From assembly GCF_013128195.2 (NCBI RefSeq), contig NZ_CP053452.2, positions 7,874,001 through 7,938,000 of the forward strand: a stretch of 64,000 nt of DNA. The letters are read 5' to 3'. The position numbers and the translations under genes are program-made. Below, in pieces: positions 14,869-25,463 of the stretch (position 1 is the first letter of the stretch; each line of letters begins with the position of its first letter). The DNA is from Frigoriglobus tundricola. GTDB taxonomy: Bacteria > Planctomycetota > Planctomycetia > Gemmatales > Gemmataceae. The notes beneath the pieces were generated by a model. It was not told the DNA's origin. It was given only the letters and a program-made list of their open reading frames with translations, and made no database searches.

Positions 14869-17343
14869 ATGATCCGCCCGCTCCTCGCACTTCTTTCCTT
14901 CGCTGCGTTCGGCGCGGCAGCTCGGGCGGCCGAATCGCCGGTCTCCGCGGTTGAAGCGCACCCGACCGCGCTCGTACTCAAGGGTACCGACGACGCCCCG
15001 CAACTCGTCATTACGGGTACGCGAGCCGATGGCCGAACGATCGACCTGACCGGCGTGGCGACCTACGGAGTAACCGATTCGAAGGTCGCGCGCGTCGAGC
15101 CGACCGGGCGCGTGGTCCCGGTCGCCAACGGCACCGCGGAAATCATTGTGAGTGTCGAAGGTAAGACGGTGAAGGTGCCGCTGCGGGCCGAAAAGATGGA
15201 GGCGCCGCTGCCGCTGAACTTCGCCAACCAGGTGAACCCGATTTTCACCAAACTGAGTTGCTCGTCCGGCGGGTGCCACGGGAAGATCGCCGGGCAGAAC
15301 GGCTTCCGGTTGTCCCTTCTCGGATTCGACCCCCCGTTCGATTACGACAATCTCTTGAAAGAAACGCGGGGCCGCCGCGTGTTCCCGGCCGCGCCGGAGC
15401 GCAGCCTGTTGCTCACGAAGGCGACCGGGGCCGTACCGCACGGCGGCGGGAAGAAGATGGACCCGGCCGGTGAGGAGTTCAAGATCGTCCGCCGGTGGAT
15501 CGCGTCCGGCGCGCCCTACGGCACCCAGTACGACCCGACCGTCGCGAAGATCAGCGTCTTCCCCGAACACCGCGTTGTGGGCCGGCAGGGCCGGCAGCAG
15601 CTCGCGGTGTACGCGCACTACTCCGACGGCTCGGTGGAAGACATCACCCGCCGGGCGCAGTACGAGAGCAACGAGACGGACATCGCGACCGTGACCGAGG
15701 CCGGCGTGGTGAACACCCTCGGCATCACCGGGCAGGCGGCCGTAATGGCCCGGTTCAACGGCCACGTGACCGTGTTCCGCGCCACCGTGCCGCGGGCCGG
15801 CGCGGCGGCGGCGTTCGACTTCAAGGAACAAACCGCGGTGGACACGTTCACCGCCCGCAAGTGGCGGGAACTCGGCATCGCGCCGTCGGGGCTGTGTTCC
15901 GACGAGGTGTTCGTCCGCCGCGTGTACCTGGACGTCACGGGCACCATCCCGGACGCGAATACGGTCACGGCCTTTGTCGCCGAGACGGACCCGGCCAAGC
16001 GCGACAAACTGGTGGACGCGCTCCTCGATTCGCCCGAGTACGCGTACTACTTCGCGAACAAGTGGGCCGACGTCCTCCGCGTCAAGCGCCGCCAGCAGCC
16101 GAACCGGGCCTTCGGCACGTTCGCGTTCCACACGTGGATCCGCGAGGCCGTCGGGAGCGACAAACCGTACGACGAGTTCGTCCGCGAGATCCTGGTGGCC
16201 GTCGGGGACGAGTCCAAGGCGCCGCCGACGGTGTGGTACAAGGAGGTGAAGACGCCGGAGAACTTCGTGGACGACGTGAGCCAGGTCTTCCTGGGGCAGC
16301 GGCTGGCGTGCGCGCAGTGCCACCACCACCCCTACGAGAAGTGGTCGCAGGACGACTACTGGGGCATCGCGGCGTTCTTCGGCCGGGTCGGCTTCAAGGC
16401 CGTACCCACGCCCGGCGTCTCCAACCAGAACCAGCAGAACCAGAAGCAGCTCCTGTTCGTGCGCAATACGGGTGCCGTGCAGAACAAGCGAACGGGGCAA
16501 CCGGCGCCGATGAAGGCGCTCGACACCGACCCGATGACGGCCGGCACGGACGAGGACCCGCGGGCGAAGTTCGCCGACTGGATGACCTCGCCCAGGAACC
16601 CGTTCTTCGCGCGGGCGGTGGCGAACCGGTACTGGGCGCACTTCTTCGGCCGCGGCATCGTGGACCCGATCGACGACATGCGCGTGACCAACCCGCCGTC
16701 GAACCCCGAACTGCTCGACGCCCTGGCGCGAACGCTGGTGGAGAACAAGTACAGCCTGAAGGCGCTCGTCAGCACGATCTGCAAGAGCCGGACGTACCAG
16801 CTCGCGGCGGAGCCGAACGAGTTCAACACGGGCGACAAGCAGTCGTTCGCGCGGTACTACCCGAAGCGGCTCCAGGCCGAGGTGCTGTTCGACGCGGTGG
16901 CGAAGCTGACCGACAGCCCGACCGCGTTCCCGGGGCTGCCGGGCGACAAGTTCGCACCGAACCGGGCCATCATGCTCCCGGACGAGTCGTTCGCGTCGTA
17001 CTTCCTGGACGTCACCGGCCGCCCGCAGCGGATCAGCGCGTGCGAGTGCGAGCGCGTGAACGAGGCGAGCCTCGCGATGACGCTGCACCTGCTGAACAGC
17101 CAGGAGGTTCAGGACAAGATCGCGCGACCGGGCGGCCGCGCCGACCGGCTCGCGAAGGACCCGCGTCCGGACGCCGAGAAGGTGACCGAACTCTTCCTCC
17201 TCGCGACCGGGACCCGGCCCTCAAAGGAGAAACTCAATCTGGCCCTGGAGCACGTCACCAAACACGAAAAAAATAAACGGCTCGCTTACGAGAACATCAT
17301 CTGGGCGCTGTTGAACACGAAGGGGTTCCTCTTCAACCAGTGA
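14869..17343 (+). CDS. DUF1549/DUF1553 (PSD1-type) secreted cytochrome-like protein
   Basis: Planctomycete-type exported protein of 824 residues. The ATG at 14869 gives a signal peptide (MIRPLLALLSFAAFGAAARA) and is preferred to the open frame extending to 14761. After a Big_2-like Ig domain (about residues 25-110) comes a CSSGGCHGK motif, that is C-x4-C-H, then a region with a second Ig-like segment. DUF1549 begins near AVDTFTARKWRELGI and contains CAQCHHHPYEKW (a C-x2-C-H haem-type site). DUF1553 follows with FARAVANRYWAHFFGRGIVDP and ends LLNTKGFLFNQ. The family is thought to be c-type-cytochrome-related, with function unproven. Its usual partner, DUF1501, is encoded upstream at 12269. Confidence 0.92.
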   Translation: MIRPLLALLSFAAFGAAARAAESPVSAVEAHPTALVLKGTDDAPQLVITGTRADGRTIDLTGVATYGVTDSKVARVEPTGRVVPVANGTAEIIVSVEGKTVKVPLRAEKMEAPLPLNFANQVNPIFTKLSCSSGGCHGKIAGQNGFRLSLLGFDPPFDYDNLLKETRGRRVFPAAPERSLLLTKATGAVPHGGGKKMDPAGEEFKIVRRWIASGAPYGTQYDPTVAKISVFPEHRVVGRQGRQQLAVYAHYSDGSVEDITRRAQYESNETDIATVTEAGVVNTLGITGQAAVMARFNGHVTVFRATVPRAGAAAAFDFKEQTAVDTFTARKWRELGIAPSGLCSDEVFVRRVYLDVTGTIPDANTVTAFVAETDPAKRDKLVDALLDSPEYAYYFANKWADVLRVKRRQQPNRAFGTFAFHTWIREAVGSDKPYDEFVREILVAVGDESKAPPTVWYKEVKTPENFVDDVSQVFLGQRLACAQCHHHPYEKWSQDDYWGIAAFFGRVGFKAVPTPGVSNQNQQNQKQLLFVRNTGAVQNKRTGQPAPMKALDTDPMTAGTDEDPRAKFADWMTSPRNPFFARAVANRYWAHFFGRGIVDPIDDMRVTNPPSNPELLDALARTLVENKYSLKALVSTICKSRTYQLAAEPNEFNTGDKQSFARYYPKRLQAEVLFDAVAKLTDSPTAFPGLPGDKFAPNRAIMLPDESFASYFLDVTGRPQRISACECERVNEASLAMTLHLLNSQEVQDKIARPGGRADRLAKDPRPDAEKVTELFLLATGTRPSKEKLNLALEHVTKHEKNKRLAYENIIWALLNTKGFLFNQ

Positions 17344-17713
17344 ACGTCGTGCGCGTCGTTCGGCTCCGCCGTTGATTCCTTTCGTTTACTGCGAGCGCGT
17401 CGGGACTTGAGGGCCTGTCTTCAGAAGTGCGGGGCGCCATCAGTTGCACTCAAAACAGGGCGCTGTCGGGCCATTTCCCGACAGCGCCCGATTTTGGGGC
17501 GGGGTGTCCGGTTCTCCGATCGCATTATCAGTCACCATTGGTCCGCGGGGGCGATCACTGATCCGACGCTCTTACTGTCTCGCGTGATCTTCGATCATAT
17601 TTCGTCTACACCCCATCTCGATTCGACAAAACTTCTCTCAAGTGTGTTGCCCGGCCGCGGGGGCAACCTAGGGTTCGCTGTCGTCGCCCACCCAAGCCCG
17701 CGGAGGACGCCAA
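17344..17713 (+). terminator. intergenic interval with an intrinsic terminator at 17458-17494
   Basis: In this 370-base gene-free stretch the clearest feature is GGGCGCTGTCGGG (17458-17470) paired with CCCGACAGCGCCC (17477-17489), a perfect 13 bp stem with a CCATTT loop followed by GATTTTG. It is a credible terminator for the DUF1549 gene. The remaining part up to 17713 is relatively A/T-rich (around 17570-17640) and probably carries the promoter of the pilin gene. No clear -35/-10 pair was found. Confidence 0.7.
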
Positions 17714-17902
17714 ATGAGCTGCCTGCTGAAGTTCGGTGTTAACTTTCTGAAAGCCGAGGACGGCCCGACGGCTGTTGAGTACGCCGTGATGCTCGCCCTG
17801 ATCGTCGTGGTGAGCATTGCCGCCATCACGTCACTCGGTGCGAACGCGAACTCGACCTTCTCCTTCGTCGGCTCGTCCGTCAAGCCGAAGACCGGGAGCT
17901 GA
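17714..17902 (+). CDS. Flp/Fap-type pilin
   Basis: 62-residue type IVb (Flp) pilin precursor. Residues 1-17 form a short positively charged leader ending EDG. A prepilin-peptidase site is expected after Gly17, followed by PTAVEYAVMLALIVVVSIAA with the conserved Glu five residues after the cleavage point and a single hydrophobic helix. The Tad secretion/assembly genes that would build a pilus are not in the window, so this is a solitary pilin here. It is flanked by terminators and likely has its own transcription unit. Confidence 0.9.
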   Translation: MSCLLKFGVNFLKAEDGPTAVEYAVMLALIVVVSIAAITSLGANANSTFSFVGSSVKPKTGS

Positions 17903-17928
17903 CCACACCCGACAGCCCAACGGTTTCC

Positions 17929-17953
17929 CGGCCGGGGCTACCCGGCCGTTTTT
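17929..17953 (+). terminator. intrinsic terminator of the flp pilin gene
   Basis: CGGCCGGG (17929-17936), loop GCTA, CCCGGCCG (17941-17948), then TTTTT. It lies 26 bases after the pilin stop codon and has the classical form of a rho-independent terminator. Confidence 0.85.
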
Positions 17954-18157
17954 CGTTTCTGAGTGACGCATCTCCGATCCCTTTCGTGACCACCACTCGG
18001 GCACTCCCGCCACGTCGAGCGAACCCGTTCTCAGCTTGAAGTGCATCGATTGTTCCCTCCGGCCCTCCTGCAAGGTCTGAGAACTTTGTCAGAAAGGGCG
18101 TGTTGGAACGGTCCGCTGCGGGGAGTTTCAGGGTAGAACATCCCGGAGGCTCCTTCC

Positions 18158-21100
18158 ATGACCCGGCCCGCGCGCTTCATCCAACTGGCTCTGAGCCGTG
18201 ACCGGAGCACGGGTACTCCTCCGGCCGATACGGATCTGCTCCGTCGGTACGCGGTCGAACGGGACGAGGCCGCGTTCACCGAACTCGTCCGCCGGAACGG
18301 GCCACTCGTTCTGCGTGCCTGCCGACACATACTCGGAGAGGCTCACGCGGACGATGCCTTCCAAACCGTGTTCCTGCTCCTGGCGCGATCCGCCGACCGC
18401 CTGACGCGTACCGGGGCACTGGCCGGGGTGGTTGCACGCCGCGGCCGTTCGGATCGCGCAACGCGCGCGCGGCGAGGACCGACGGCGCCAGCGTGAGGCG
18501 GCCCGGCCCGTGCCGCCGGCAGCCGACGAGCGGACCTGGAACGAGGTCCGAGAAATTCTGGATGCCGAGATCGCGGCGTTACCGGAGCGCTACCGGTTGC
18601 CCCTGGTTCTGTGTTACCTCCAGGACGCGACCCACGATGAGGCGGCCCGGCAAATCGGCTGCCCGGTCGGCGTGCTGCGCGGGCGCCTCGACCGGGGCCG
18701 CGAGCGGCTCCGCCGGAGGCTGGCGCGGTACGGTCTGCCGCTGGCGGCTCCGATCCTGGTTGTCGGAGTCCCGTCGCCGGTGCCCGCCGCACTCGCGGCG
18801 CGCACCGTCCTTGTCGCGATGACGCGCGCGGAAACGGCCCCATCCGCTCTTGTTGCTTTTGGGCGTCTGGCCCTTCGGTGGCGAGCGGTATCTGTCGCTC
18901 CCGTCGTTGCCCTAGTGGCCTTCGCAATTGGCGCTGCCATTCAGCCGAACGACGCCCCGCCCGCATCGGCCCCACTACCGCACGCTCCGGGGGCCGTCAC
19001 GGCGGCGCCAGAACCCGCGGTCGATGCGCTCGGAGACCCGCTCCCGCCCGGGGCCATTGCCCGGCTCGGATCAGCCCGCTTTCATCACGGGGACAACGTC
19101 CAGCGGGTGATCGTCGGCGCGGACGGGAAACTGGTCGCGTCTGAAGCGTGGGGCTACAAGATGTGGGCCGCGGACACGGGGAAAGCGGTCCCGCTCTGGG
19201 GCGGGCTGAAGAAGCGCGTCCTTGAAGGCGACTGGGTCGTGCTCGTGCCCGCCGGCGAGGGGCTGGCCGCAGTCGTACAAGAGCAAACCGGCACTCGGCT
19301 CGTCGATCCGACTACCGGCGCACGGCTCCGGACACTTCCCCCGATCAAACCCTTTCCGCTGACGCCCGGCATCGCTCCGAACGGAAAGACCCTCGTTGCG
19401 GTCCATCAAGTGCGGGCGCCTGGAGATAACCGGTCCACCCTGCGCGTGTGGGACGCCGGCACGGAACAGTGGACCGACCTCGACCGTGCGCCCGGCAACC
19501 CGCACCAGAACGCATTCTATTTCTCGGCCGACTCCAAGACCCTCGCTTACCACATGCTCGACGGCGCGGTTGACGTCTGGGACCTGTCCGCGGGCAAATG
19601 CGTGTTGCGGCTTCCGGCGACCCGGCCGCAAGCACTGGAGCCCGTCGCCCTCTCAGCGGACGGGGGGCTCCTCGCGCGGCACGCGGCGGCGAAGCTCCAG
19701 GTCTGGAACGTCAAGACGGGGAAAGAGCTGCCCGCGATGGCCGATCCGCCGGAGCTGTTTGGGTACGGAGAGTTGGCGTTCTCGCCCGATAGCAAAGTTC
19801 TCGTTGGGACCAAGGATCAATTCACCATCCGGCTCTGGGACGTGGTCGCGGGAAAAAAACTGAGGGACATCTCAAGCCACAGCAGCATGTTGAGGAGCGT
19901 CGTCCTCAGCAGCGATGGGAAGAGATTGTATGCGGCGGACGGGAACGGGGTGTGTGTTTGGGACCCGGCGACCGGAAAGCCGCTCGACGACACCGGCGGG
20001 CACCGTTACACGATCGCCGCCGCGGCGTGGTCCCCGGACGGAAAGCAATTAGTGTCTGGCGGGGGGTACACCGATAACATCGCGCGGGTGTGGGACCCGA
20101 ACACCGGGCGCAAGATGAGTGAACTCGTGGGACACAAGTCCGGTGTCGAGAGTGTCGCTTACAGCCCCGACGGCGCGGTGCTAGCCACCGGCAGCCAGGA
20201 CGGAACCGCCCGCCTGTGGGACCCGACCACAGGAAAAGAGTTGCACTCGTTCGCTGCCAGAGATGGGATGGTGTACGCGCTCGCCTTCACGCCGGACGGG
20301 CGGTTCCTGGTCACCGGCGGGCGGAAGGCCCTGCACGTGTGGGACGTGGCCGAGCGCAAGGAAGCGCGATCCCTTCCGACCACAGGGCTACTGGTGACCC
20401 AGATCACGTTCCTCCGAGGCAACCGGTCGGTATTGGTACTCGACAACAAGAGCGGAGCCCGTCTGATTGACTTCGCCACCGGGCGTGAGGACGTACAACC
20501 GATGGCGGGGGCGGAAGGGAGAGCAGCAATACCCGTTTGGTCCGGCAACGGCCATCTTGCGAATGTCGATATGGACGGGACGACCCATGTGATTGATGCG
20601 TCCACGGGACGAGAAATTCTGGCATTCTCTGGACCGGCTCGTGATCCCGACCAACCACATTACAGGGGCATCATGGGCCTGACCGTAGCACCGGACGGCC
20701 GCACGGTCGCTTTGGCCCACCGCCGCAGCGTGGTGCGGGCACACGAAATCGCGACTGCCGTCGACCGTCTCGGTGAGGTGCGGGTGTACGAGGTCGCCAG
20801 CGGCACCGAACGGTTACGGTTCGCCGGGCACGTCGACGACGTTATGGGCGTGCGGTTCTCCCCGGACGGCACCCGGCTCTGCTCGTTCGCGGCCGATCGC
20901 TCGCTCCTGATCTGGGACGTGACGGGCGCCCGTCTGGCCCCGGCACCCGCGCCATCGGGTGCGGACGCGGCCTGGGCGGATTTGATGTCCGCTGATGCCG
21001 GGAAAGGGTTCGCCGCGATCCGGTCCCTCGTTGCTGATCCGCCTACCGCCCTTCTGTTGGTGAGTGCGGGAGTGAAACCGGCCCCTGCAGCGGACCCCAA

Positions 21101-21452
21101 AGTCGTGGCCGAGTTAATTGCAAAACTGGGCAGCGACGGGTTCGCGGAGCGTGAGGGCGCATCGAAGGAACTTGCCGCGCTCGCACCGACCGCGATCAAG
21201 CAACTACGCGATGCGGCCGGTAAGTCGGACTCGCCCGAGGTGCGTAAGCGGCTCACCGAACTCGTGTTGGGGGCCAGTGGTCCGAAACTTTCGGGCGATC
21301 GCCTGCGGGCGGCACGGGCCGTTGAGATCCTGGAGCGGATCGGCACATCCGAAGCCCAGAAGGTGTTAGCCGGTCTGGCCGCGGGGGCGCCAGGGGCCAT
21401 GTTGACCGAGGACGCGGTGGCCGCCCTCGCCCGAGTGAAACGCAAGAAGTGA
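18158..21452 (+). pseudogene. ECF sigma factor fused to WD40 repeats, broken by one extra G
   Basis: Planctomycete-type fusion of an ECF sigma-70 factor and a WD40 propeller. Translation from the ATG at 18158 (GGAGG at 18145-18149) gives sigma region 2 (DEAAFTELVRRNGPLVLRACR, HADDAFQTVFLLLAR). It then leaves frame at the GGGG run 18425-18428. Removing one G joins it to the frame ending at 21452: LAGWLHAAAVRIAQRARG, sigma region 4 (LPERYRLPLVLCYL, HDEAARQIGCPVGVLRGRLDRGRERLR), a membrane helix (VAPVVALVAFAIGAAI), WD40 repeats and a helical C-terminal domain (ELIAKLGSDGFAEREGASKEL). The repaired product is 1097 residues. Such fusions are thought to link envelope sensing to transcription. It ends one base before the convergent TauE gene. 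Confidence 0.88.
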
Positions 21453-21453
21453 G

Positions 21454-22227
21454 TCACAGAACCCCGCTTGCCAGACCCATCGCGACCAGCAAGAGCATCG
21501 CGGCCACGATAAGTTGGACGCCGCGCAGCGTGACCTTCTTCAAATACCGGGCGCCGAGAAACGCGCCCGCGAACGCCGACAGCACGGCCGCGGCGAGGAG
21601 CGCGTAATCGAGATCGCCTCCGGTAGCCAGGACCGCGGGCACGTACACGCCGAGGCGGGTGAAGTCGATCAGGCACGCGACTACGACGCCCGTCGCGACG
21701 AACGCCTCCTTCGACAAGCCCGCGCGCAGCAGGAACGCCGACCGCAGCGCGCCCTGCATCCCCGACAGCCCGCCGAAGAAGCCGCTCAGCGCGCCGCCGA
21801 GGGGCAGGTATTTGGAGGAGAACGTGAGATCGCGGGTGTACGGAATCAGATCGATCAGCGCGAACACCGCGAGGAGCCACCCCATCGCGAACTTCACCGG
21901 TGCGACGCGAAACTCGCGGCCGAAAAGCGTGTAGCTCGCGAGCGGTGGGAGTTCGGTCAGTTGCAGCAGAACCCACGCCCCGACGAGCGCGGCGAGGATC
22001 GCGGGCGCCCCGAACCGTTGGACGGCCCGCCGGTCGGCGTGACGGCCGACGAGAGCGAGCTTGAACAGCCCGTTGAGGAAGTGGACGATGGCGGTGAGAG
22101 CAACAGCGCGTTCGACGGGGAAGAACAGCGCGAACGCCGGGAGCAACAGTGTCCCGAGGCCGAACCCCGAGAAGAGCGTCAGGCCGGAAGCCACAAAGGA
22201 GACCGAGCAGACGACGAGGTAGGTCAT
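21454..22227 (-). CDS. TauE/SafE (DUF81) family permease
   Basis: Integral membrane protein of 257 residues of the TauE/SafE sulfite or organosulfonate exporter family. It is almost wholly hydrophobic, with about eight predicted helices. Family-like stretches are [33 protein letters not shown] in the first half and [39 protein letters not shown] in the second. The start is the ATG at 22227 ([11 protein letters not shown]); the longer frame upstream runs through the divergent dipeptidase and is not credible. The substrate cannot be read from sequence. It is convergent with the sigma/WD40 gene and divergent from the dipeptidase gene, 129 bases away. Confidence 0.9.
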   Translation of the reverse strand: MTYLVVCSVSFVASGLTLFSGFGLGTLLLPAFALFFPVERAVALTAIVHFLNGLFKLALVGRHADRRAVQRFGAPAILAALVGAWVLLQLTELPPLASYTLFGREFRVAPVKFAMGWLLAVFALIDLIPYTRDLTFSSKYLPLGGALSGFFGGLSGMQGALRSAFLLRAGLSKEAFVATGVVVACLIDFTRLGVYVPAVLATGGDLDYALLAAAVLSAFAGAFLGARYLKKVTLRGVQLIVAAMLLLVAMGLASGVL

Positions 22228-22356
22228 CGCGTTGACCGTGCGAGGCAATCGGATTCGGGCGCTGCAAATTCTACCTCTTTCGTATCGTGTTTGCCCCGGA
22301 CGCCGCGCTCCGGTATCGTGACGGCACCCTCTCCGCCACGCACCCGAGCACCCCCC

Positions 22357-23625
22357 ATGCGCTATCCCGTCCTCGTCTCGCTCGTCCTCTGCGCACTCGC
22401 TGTCGGGTCGGCCGCTGAGCCCCCGACCGGAGGCGCGCCGAAAACCATCGTCGTTTCGGAAAAGGCGCTCGCCATCCACCGCGAGGCGCTCCTCATTGAC
22501 GGCCACAACGACCTGCCGTGGGCGCTCCGCGAGACCGACGGCCCCGGTTTCACGTCCGTCGACCTCAACAAGCCGCAGAAGCGGTTCCACACCGACATCG
22601 CCCGGCTGAAGAAGGGCAACCTCGGCGCCCAGTTCTGGAGCGCGTACGTGCCCGTCGATTACGCCCGCAAGGGCACCGCGGTGAAGGTCACTCTCGAACA
22701 GATCGACGTGGTCCACGAACTCGCCCGCCGCTACCCCGATGCCTTTGAAATGGCCTATAGCACCGAAGACATTCTCCGGGTCCGTAAGGGCGGCAAGATC
22801 GCGTCCCTCATCGGCATCGAGGGCGGCCAGGCCATCGACAACTCGCTGGCCCTGTTGCGCTGCTACTACAAGCTCGGCGTGCGGTACATGACGCTCACCC
22901 ACTCGGAGTCGCTCGACTGGGCCGACTCGTGCTCCGACGAGCCGAGGGCCAACGGCCTCACGCCGTTCGGCGTGAGTGTGGTTCACGAAATGAACCGGCT
23001 CGGCATGCTCGTCGATCTGTCACACGTGTCGCCCGACACGATGCGGGCCGCTCTGAAGGCCACGAAGGCGCCGGTCATCTTCTCGCACTCGTCCGCCCGT
23101 GGCGTAGCCGATCACGTGCGGAACGTGCCGGACGACGTGCTGAAGCTGGTGAAGGAGAACCGCGGCGTGGTGATGGTCAACTTCTTCAGCGGCTTCGTCA
23201 ACCCGGACGGCGCGCGGGCCATGAAGCTCATGTTCGAGAAGGGCCGCGAACTGAAGAAGCAGTTCCCCAACGACGACGCCAAGTACCGGGACGCGTTCCG
23301 GGCGTGGGCGAAAGAGAACGACTACCCGGCCGGCGACGTGGGCCAGATCGTCGACCACATCGACCACATCGTGAAAGTCGCGGGCACCGACCACGTCGGC
23401 ATCGGCTCGGACTTCGACGGCGTGCCGAAGCTGCCGAAGCAGATGGACGACGTCTCCTGCTACCCGCTGCTCACGCAGATCATGCTCGACCGCGGGTACA
23501 CGAAGGAGCAGATCCACAAGGTGCTCGGCGGGAACCTGATGCGGGTGTTCGCCGACGCCGAGAAGGTGAGCCGCGACTGGACCGCGCCGGCAGCGGCGGA
23601 TCGGGCGCCCGGGGCGCGGCCATGA
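22357..23625 (+). CDS. membrane dipeptidase (peptidase M19)
   Basis: Renal-dipeptidase-type metallopeptidase of 422 residues that would hydrolyse dipeptides, including D-amino-acid ones, in the periplasm. The ATG at 22357 gives a signal peptide ([20 protein letters not shown]). Zinc-ligand motifs of the family are in order: [47 protein letters not shown] and GIGSDFDGV. The last residues end [13 protein letters not shown], as usual, with a short Ala/Pro tail. Its TGA overlaps the ATG of the next gene (ATGA at 23622-23625), so it is translationally coupled to the oxidoreductase-CutC gene. Confidence 0.95.
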   Translation: MRYPVLVSLVLCALAVGSAAEPPTGGAPKTIVVSEKALAIHREALLIDGHNDLPWALRETDGPGFTSVDLNKPQKRFHTDIARLKKGNLGAQFWSAYVPVDYARKGTAVKVTLEQIDVVHELARRYPDAFEMAYSTEDILRVRKGGKIASLIGIEGGQAIDNSLALLRCYYKLGVRYMTLTHSESLDWADSCSDEPRANGLTPFGVSVVHEMNRLGMLVDLSHVSPDTMRAALKATKAPVIFSHSSARGVADHVRNVPDDVLKLVKENRGVVMVNFFSGFVNPDGARAMKLMFEKGRELKKQFPNDDAKYRDAFRAWAKENDYPAGDVGQIVDHIDHIVKVAGTDHVGIGSDFDGVPKLPKQMDDVSCYPLLTQIMLDRGYTKEQIHKVLGGNLMRVFADAEKVSRDWTAPAAADRAPGARP

Positions 23626-25463
23626 CCCCGCGGGTCGCGATCATCGGCGGGGGGCTGGCGGGACTGACCGCCGCGCACCGGCTGCTGGCGCGAAACATTG
23701 AAGTCACGGTGATCGACAAGGGGCGGCACGGTGGCGGTCGGATGTGCACGCGCCCGGTGGTGCTCCCGGACGGGCGCACCGCCCGGTTCGACCTGGGACC
23801 GCCGCTCCTGTACACGCGGGTGCCGGGCGATCCAGGCGCGACGGCGCACCGCGTGATCGATCTCGACAACGAGCTCCCTGGCCCGTCCCTGTTCACGTCG
23901 CGTCCGGTCGGCCGGATCGGCGCGCCGGGCGAGGGGGCCGGCCCCGCGCCGATCACGGGCCTCACCACGACCGGCGGAATGCGCGAACTCCCGTTCCGCC
24001 TCATCGCAGCCGCGAGCGGCGCGCTCCACTTTCAGGATCACACGCTCGTTGAGCGGCTGGAACGCACCGAACTCGGGTGGCGCGTTCACACTCGATCGCT
24101 CCGCGACGGGTTCGAGTCGGTCGCGAGCGCGAACGCCCTGATCCTCACACCGCCGGTGCCCCAGACACTCGAGCTCCTTCAGAACAGCAACATCGCCCTA
24201 CCCGATGCGCTCCGCGACGACCTGCGGGGCGTGGCGTATTCGCGGTGCATCGCCGTTTACGGCACGTTCGATCCGGTGGAACCGCTCCACCCCGGCGGCG
24301 TGTGGCTGGGCGACGGACCCGTCGAGTGGATCTGCGATAATCACCGGAAGGACGTGTCCGCCGTTCCGGGATCGATCACGGCGCTGACGTCACCGGCGTG
24401 GGCCGAGGAGCACTGGGACGTCCCGGACGAACTCCTCCTGGAACTGCTCCTACCGCGCCTGAGCGCCTGGGTCGGGAGCCCGACAGGTCCCGGGAGCGTC
24501 TGGGTTCACCGGTGGAGGTGGGCGCGGCCGGTCTCACCGGTTCGGGCGCCCTGTGCGGTCCTCCGCGACCACGCCGCGGTACTCGCCGGTGACGGTTTCG
24601 CGGGCCAGCACGCGGACGCGGTCGATGCGGCGGTCACGTCCGGCGAGGCCGCCGCGCACCGCACGGGCGGGTTGCTCACCGCCCTGGCGCGTCGGGACAC
24701 CCGCTATTCCGTCCCTCGTCCGCCGAGATACACGCTCGAGATCGCCGTTTCCACGCCGGCGGAAGCCGCGCTCGCGGTCCGCGCCGGCGCCGACCGGTTG
24801 GAACTGTCGTGCGCCCTGGAGGTCGGTGGGCTGACGCCGTCGATCGGGCTGTTTCGGGCGGTCCGCGAGTGGGTGGAGGTGCCGGTGTACGTGATGCTCC
24901 GGCCGCGCGCCGGCGGCTTCATGTACCGGCACAGCGAACTCGAAATCATGTGGGCGGACGCGGAGGCGTTCCTGTCGGAAGGGGCCAGCGGCATCGTATT
25001 CGCCGCCTTGAAAGACGACGGGGCCATCGATCACGTGCGCTGTCGCCAGTTCGTCGAACGGGCGGACGGCAAGGCCGTATTTCACCGCGCGTTCGACTTT
25101 CTCTCCGACCCGCTCGCCGCCCTCGACGAACTGATCGAACTCGGGTTCGAGCGCGTGCTGACGAGCGGCGGGGCGAGTACGGCCGAGACCGGAACGAACC
25201 GCCTGGCGGCGCTCGTTCAGCACGCGGGCTGGCAGATCGAGGTGCTACCGGCGGGTAGCGTCCGGCCGCACAACGTGGCCGACCTCGTCCGCACGACGCG
25301 GTGCGATCAGGTGCACTCCGCGGCCCGGGTGCCGGCGGACGATCCGCTCCTGTCGGCGCACCCGCGGCTCGCGCGGGGGCTCGGCGCGCCGGGCGAGTTG
25401 GACGAGCGACTCGTCCGCGGCCTGCGGCACGAACTCGACCGGCTGGCCGGGTCGCTATCATGA
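23622..25463 (+). CDS. fusion of FAD-dependent oxidoreductase (renalase-like) and CutC
   Basis: 613-residue protein in one uninterrupted frame with two unrelated halves. Residues 1-360 are an FAD/NAD(P)-binding amine-oxidase/renalase-like domain: dinucleotide-binding [26 protein letters not shown], and a C-terminal FAD-contact segment [27 protein letters not shown]. From about residue 368 the sequence is a CutC family protein (TIM barrel linked to copper homeostasis): [69 protein letters not shown]. No ATG or good alternative start lies at the boundary. Start and stop both overlap neighbours by ATGA. It may be a natural fusion, or two genes joined by an indel such as those seen elsewhere in the window. 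Confidence 0.85.
   Translation: MTPRVAIIGGGLAGLTAAHRLLARNIEVTVIDKGRHGGGRMCTRPVVLPDGRTARFDLGPPLLYTRVPGDPGATAHRVIDLDNELPGPSLFTSRPVGRIGAPGEGAGPAPITGLTTTGGMRELPFRLIAAASGALHFQDHTLVERLERTELGWRVHTRSLRDGFESVASANALILTPPVPQTLELLQNSNIALPDALRDDLRGVAYSRCIAVYGTFDPVEPLHPGGVWLGDGPVEWICDNHRKDVSAVPGSITALTSPAWAEEHWDVPDELLLELLLPRLSAWVGSPTGPGSVWVHRWRWARPVSPVRAPCAVLRDHAAVLAGDGFAGQHADAVDAAVTSGEAAAHRTGGLLTALARRDTRYSVPRPPRYTLEIAVSTPAEAALAVRAGADRLELSCALEVGGLTPSIGLFRAVREWVEVPVYVMLRPRAGGFMYRHSELEIMWADAEAFLSEGASGIVFAALKDDGAIDHVRCRQFVERADGKAVFHRAFDFLSDPLAALDELIELGFERVLTSGGASTAETGTNRLAALVQHAGWQIEVLPAGSVRPHNVADLVRTTRCDQVHSAARVPADDPLLSAHPRLARGLGAPGELDERLVRGLRHELDRLAGSLS

Noticed and set aside
17407-17742. 111-residue open frame before the pilin gene
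   Set aside because: It overlaps a strong terminator and the pilin start and has no ribosome-binding site or family similarity.
22228-22986. N-terminal extension of the TauE gene
   Set aside because: Antisense to the dipeptidase, non-hydrophobic and unlike the family; the protein begins at the ATG at 22227.
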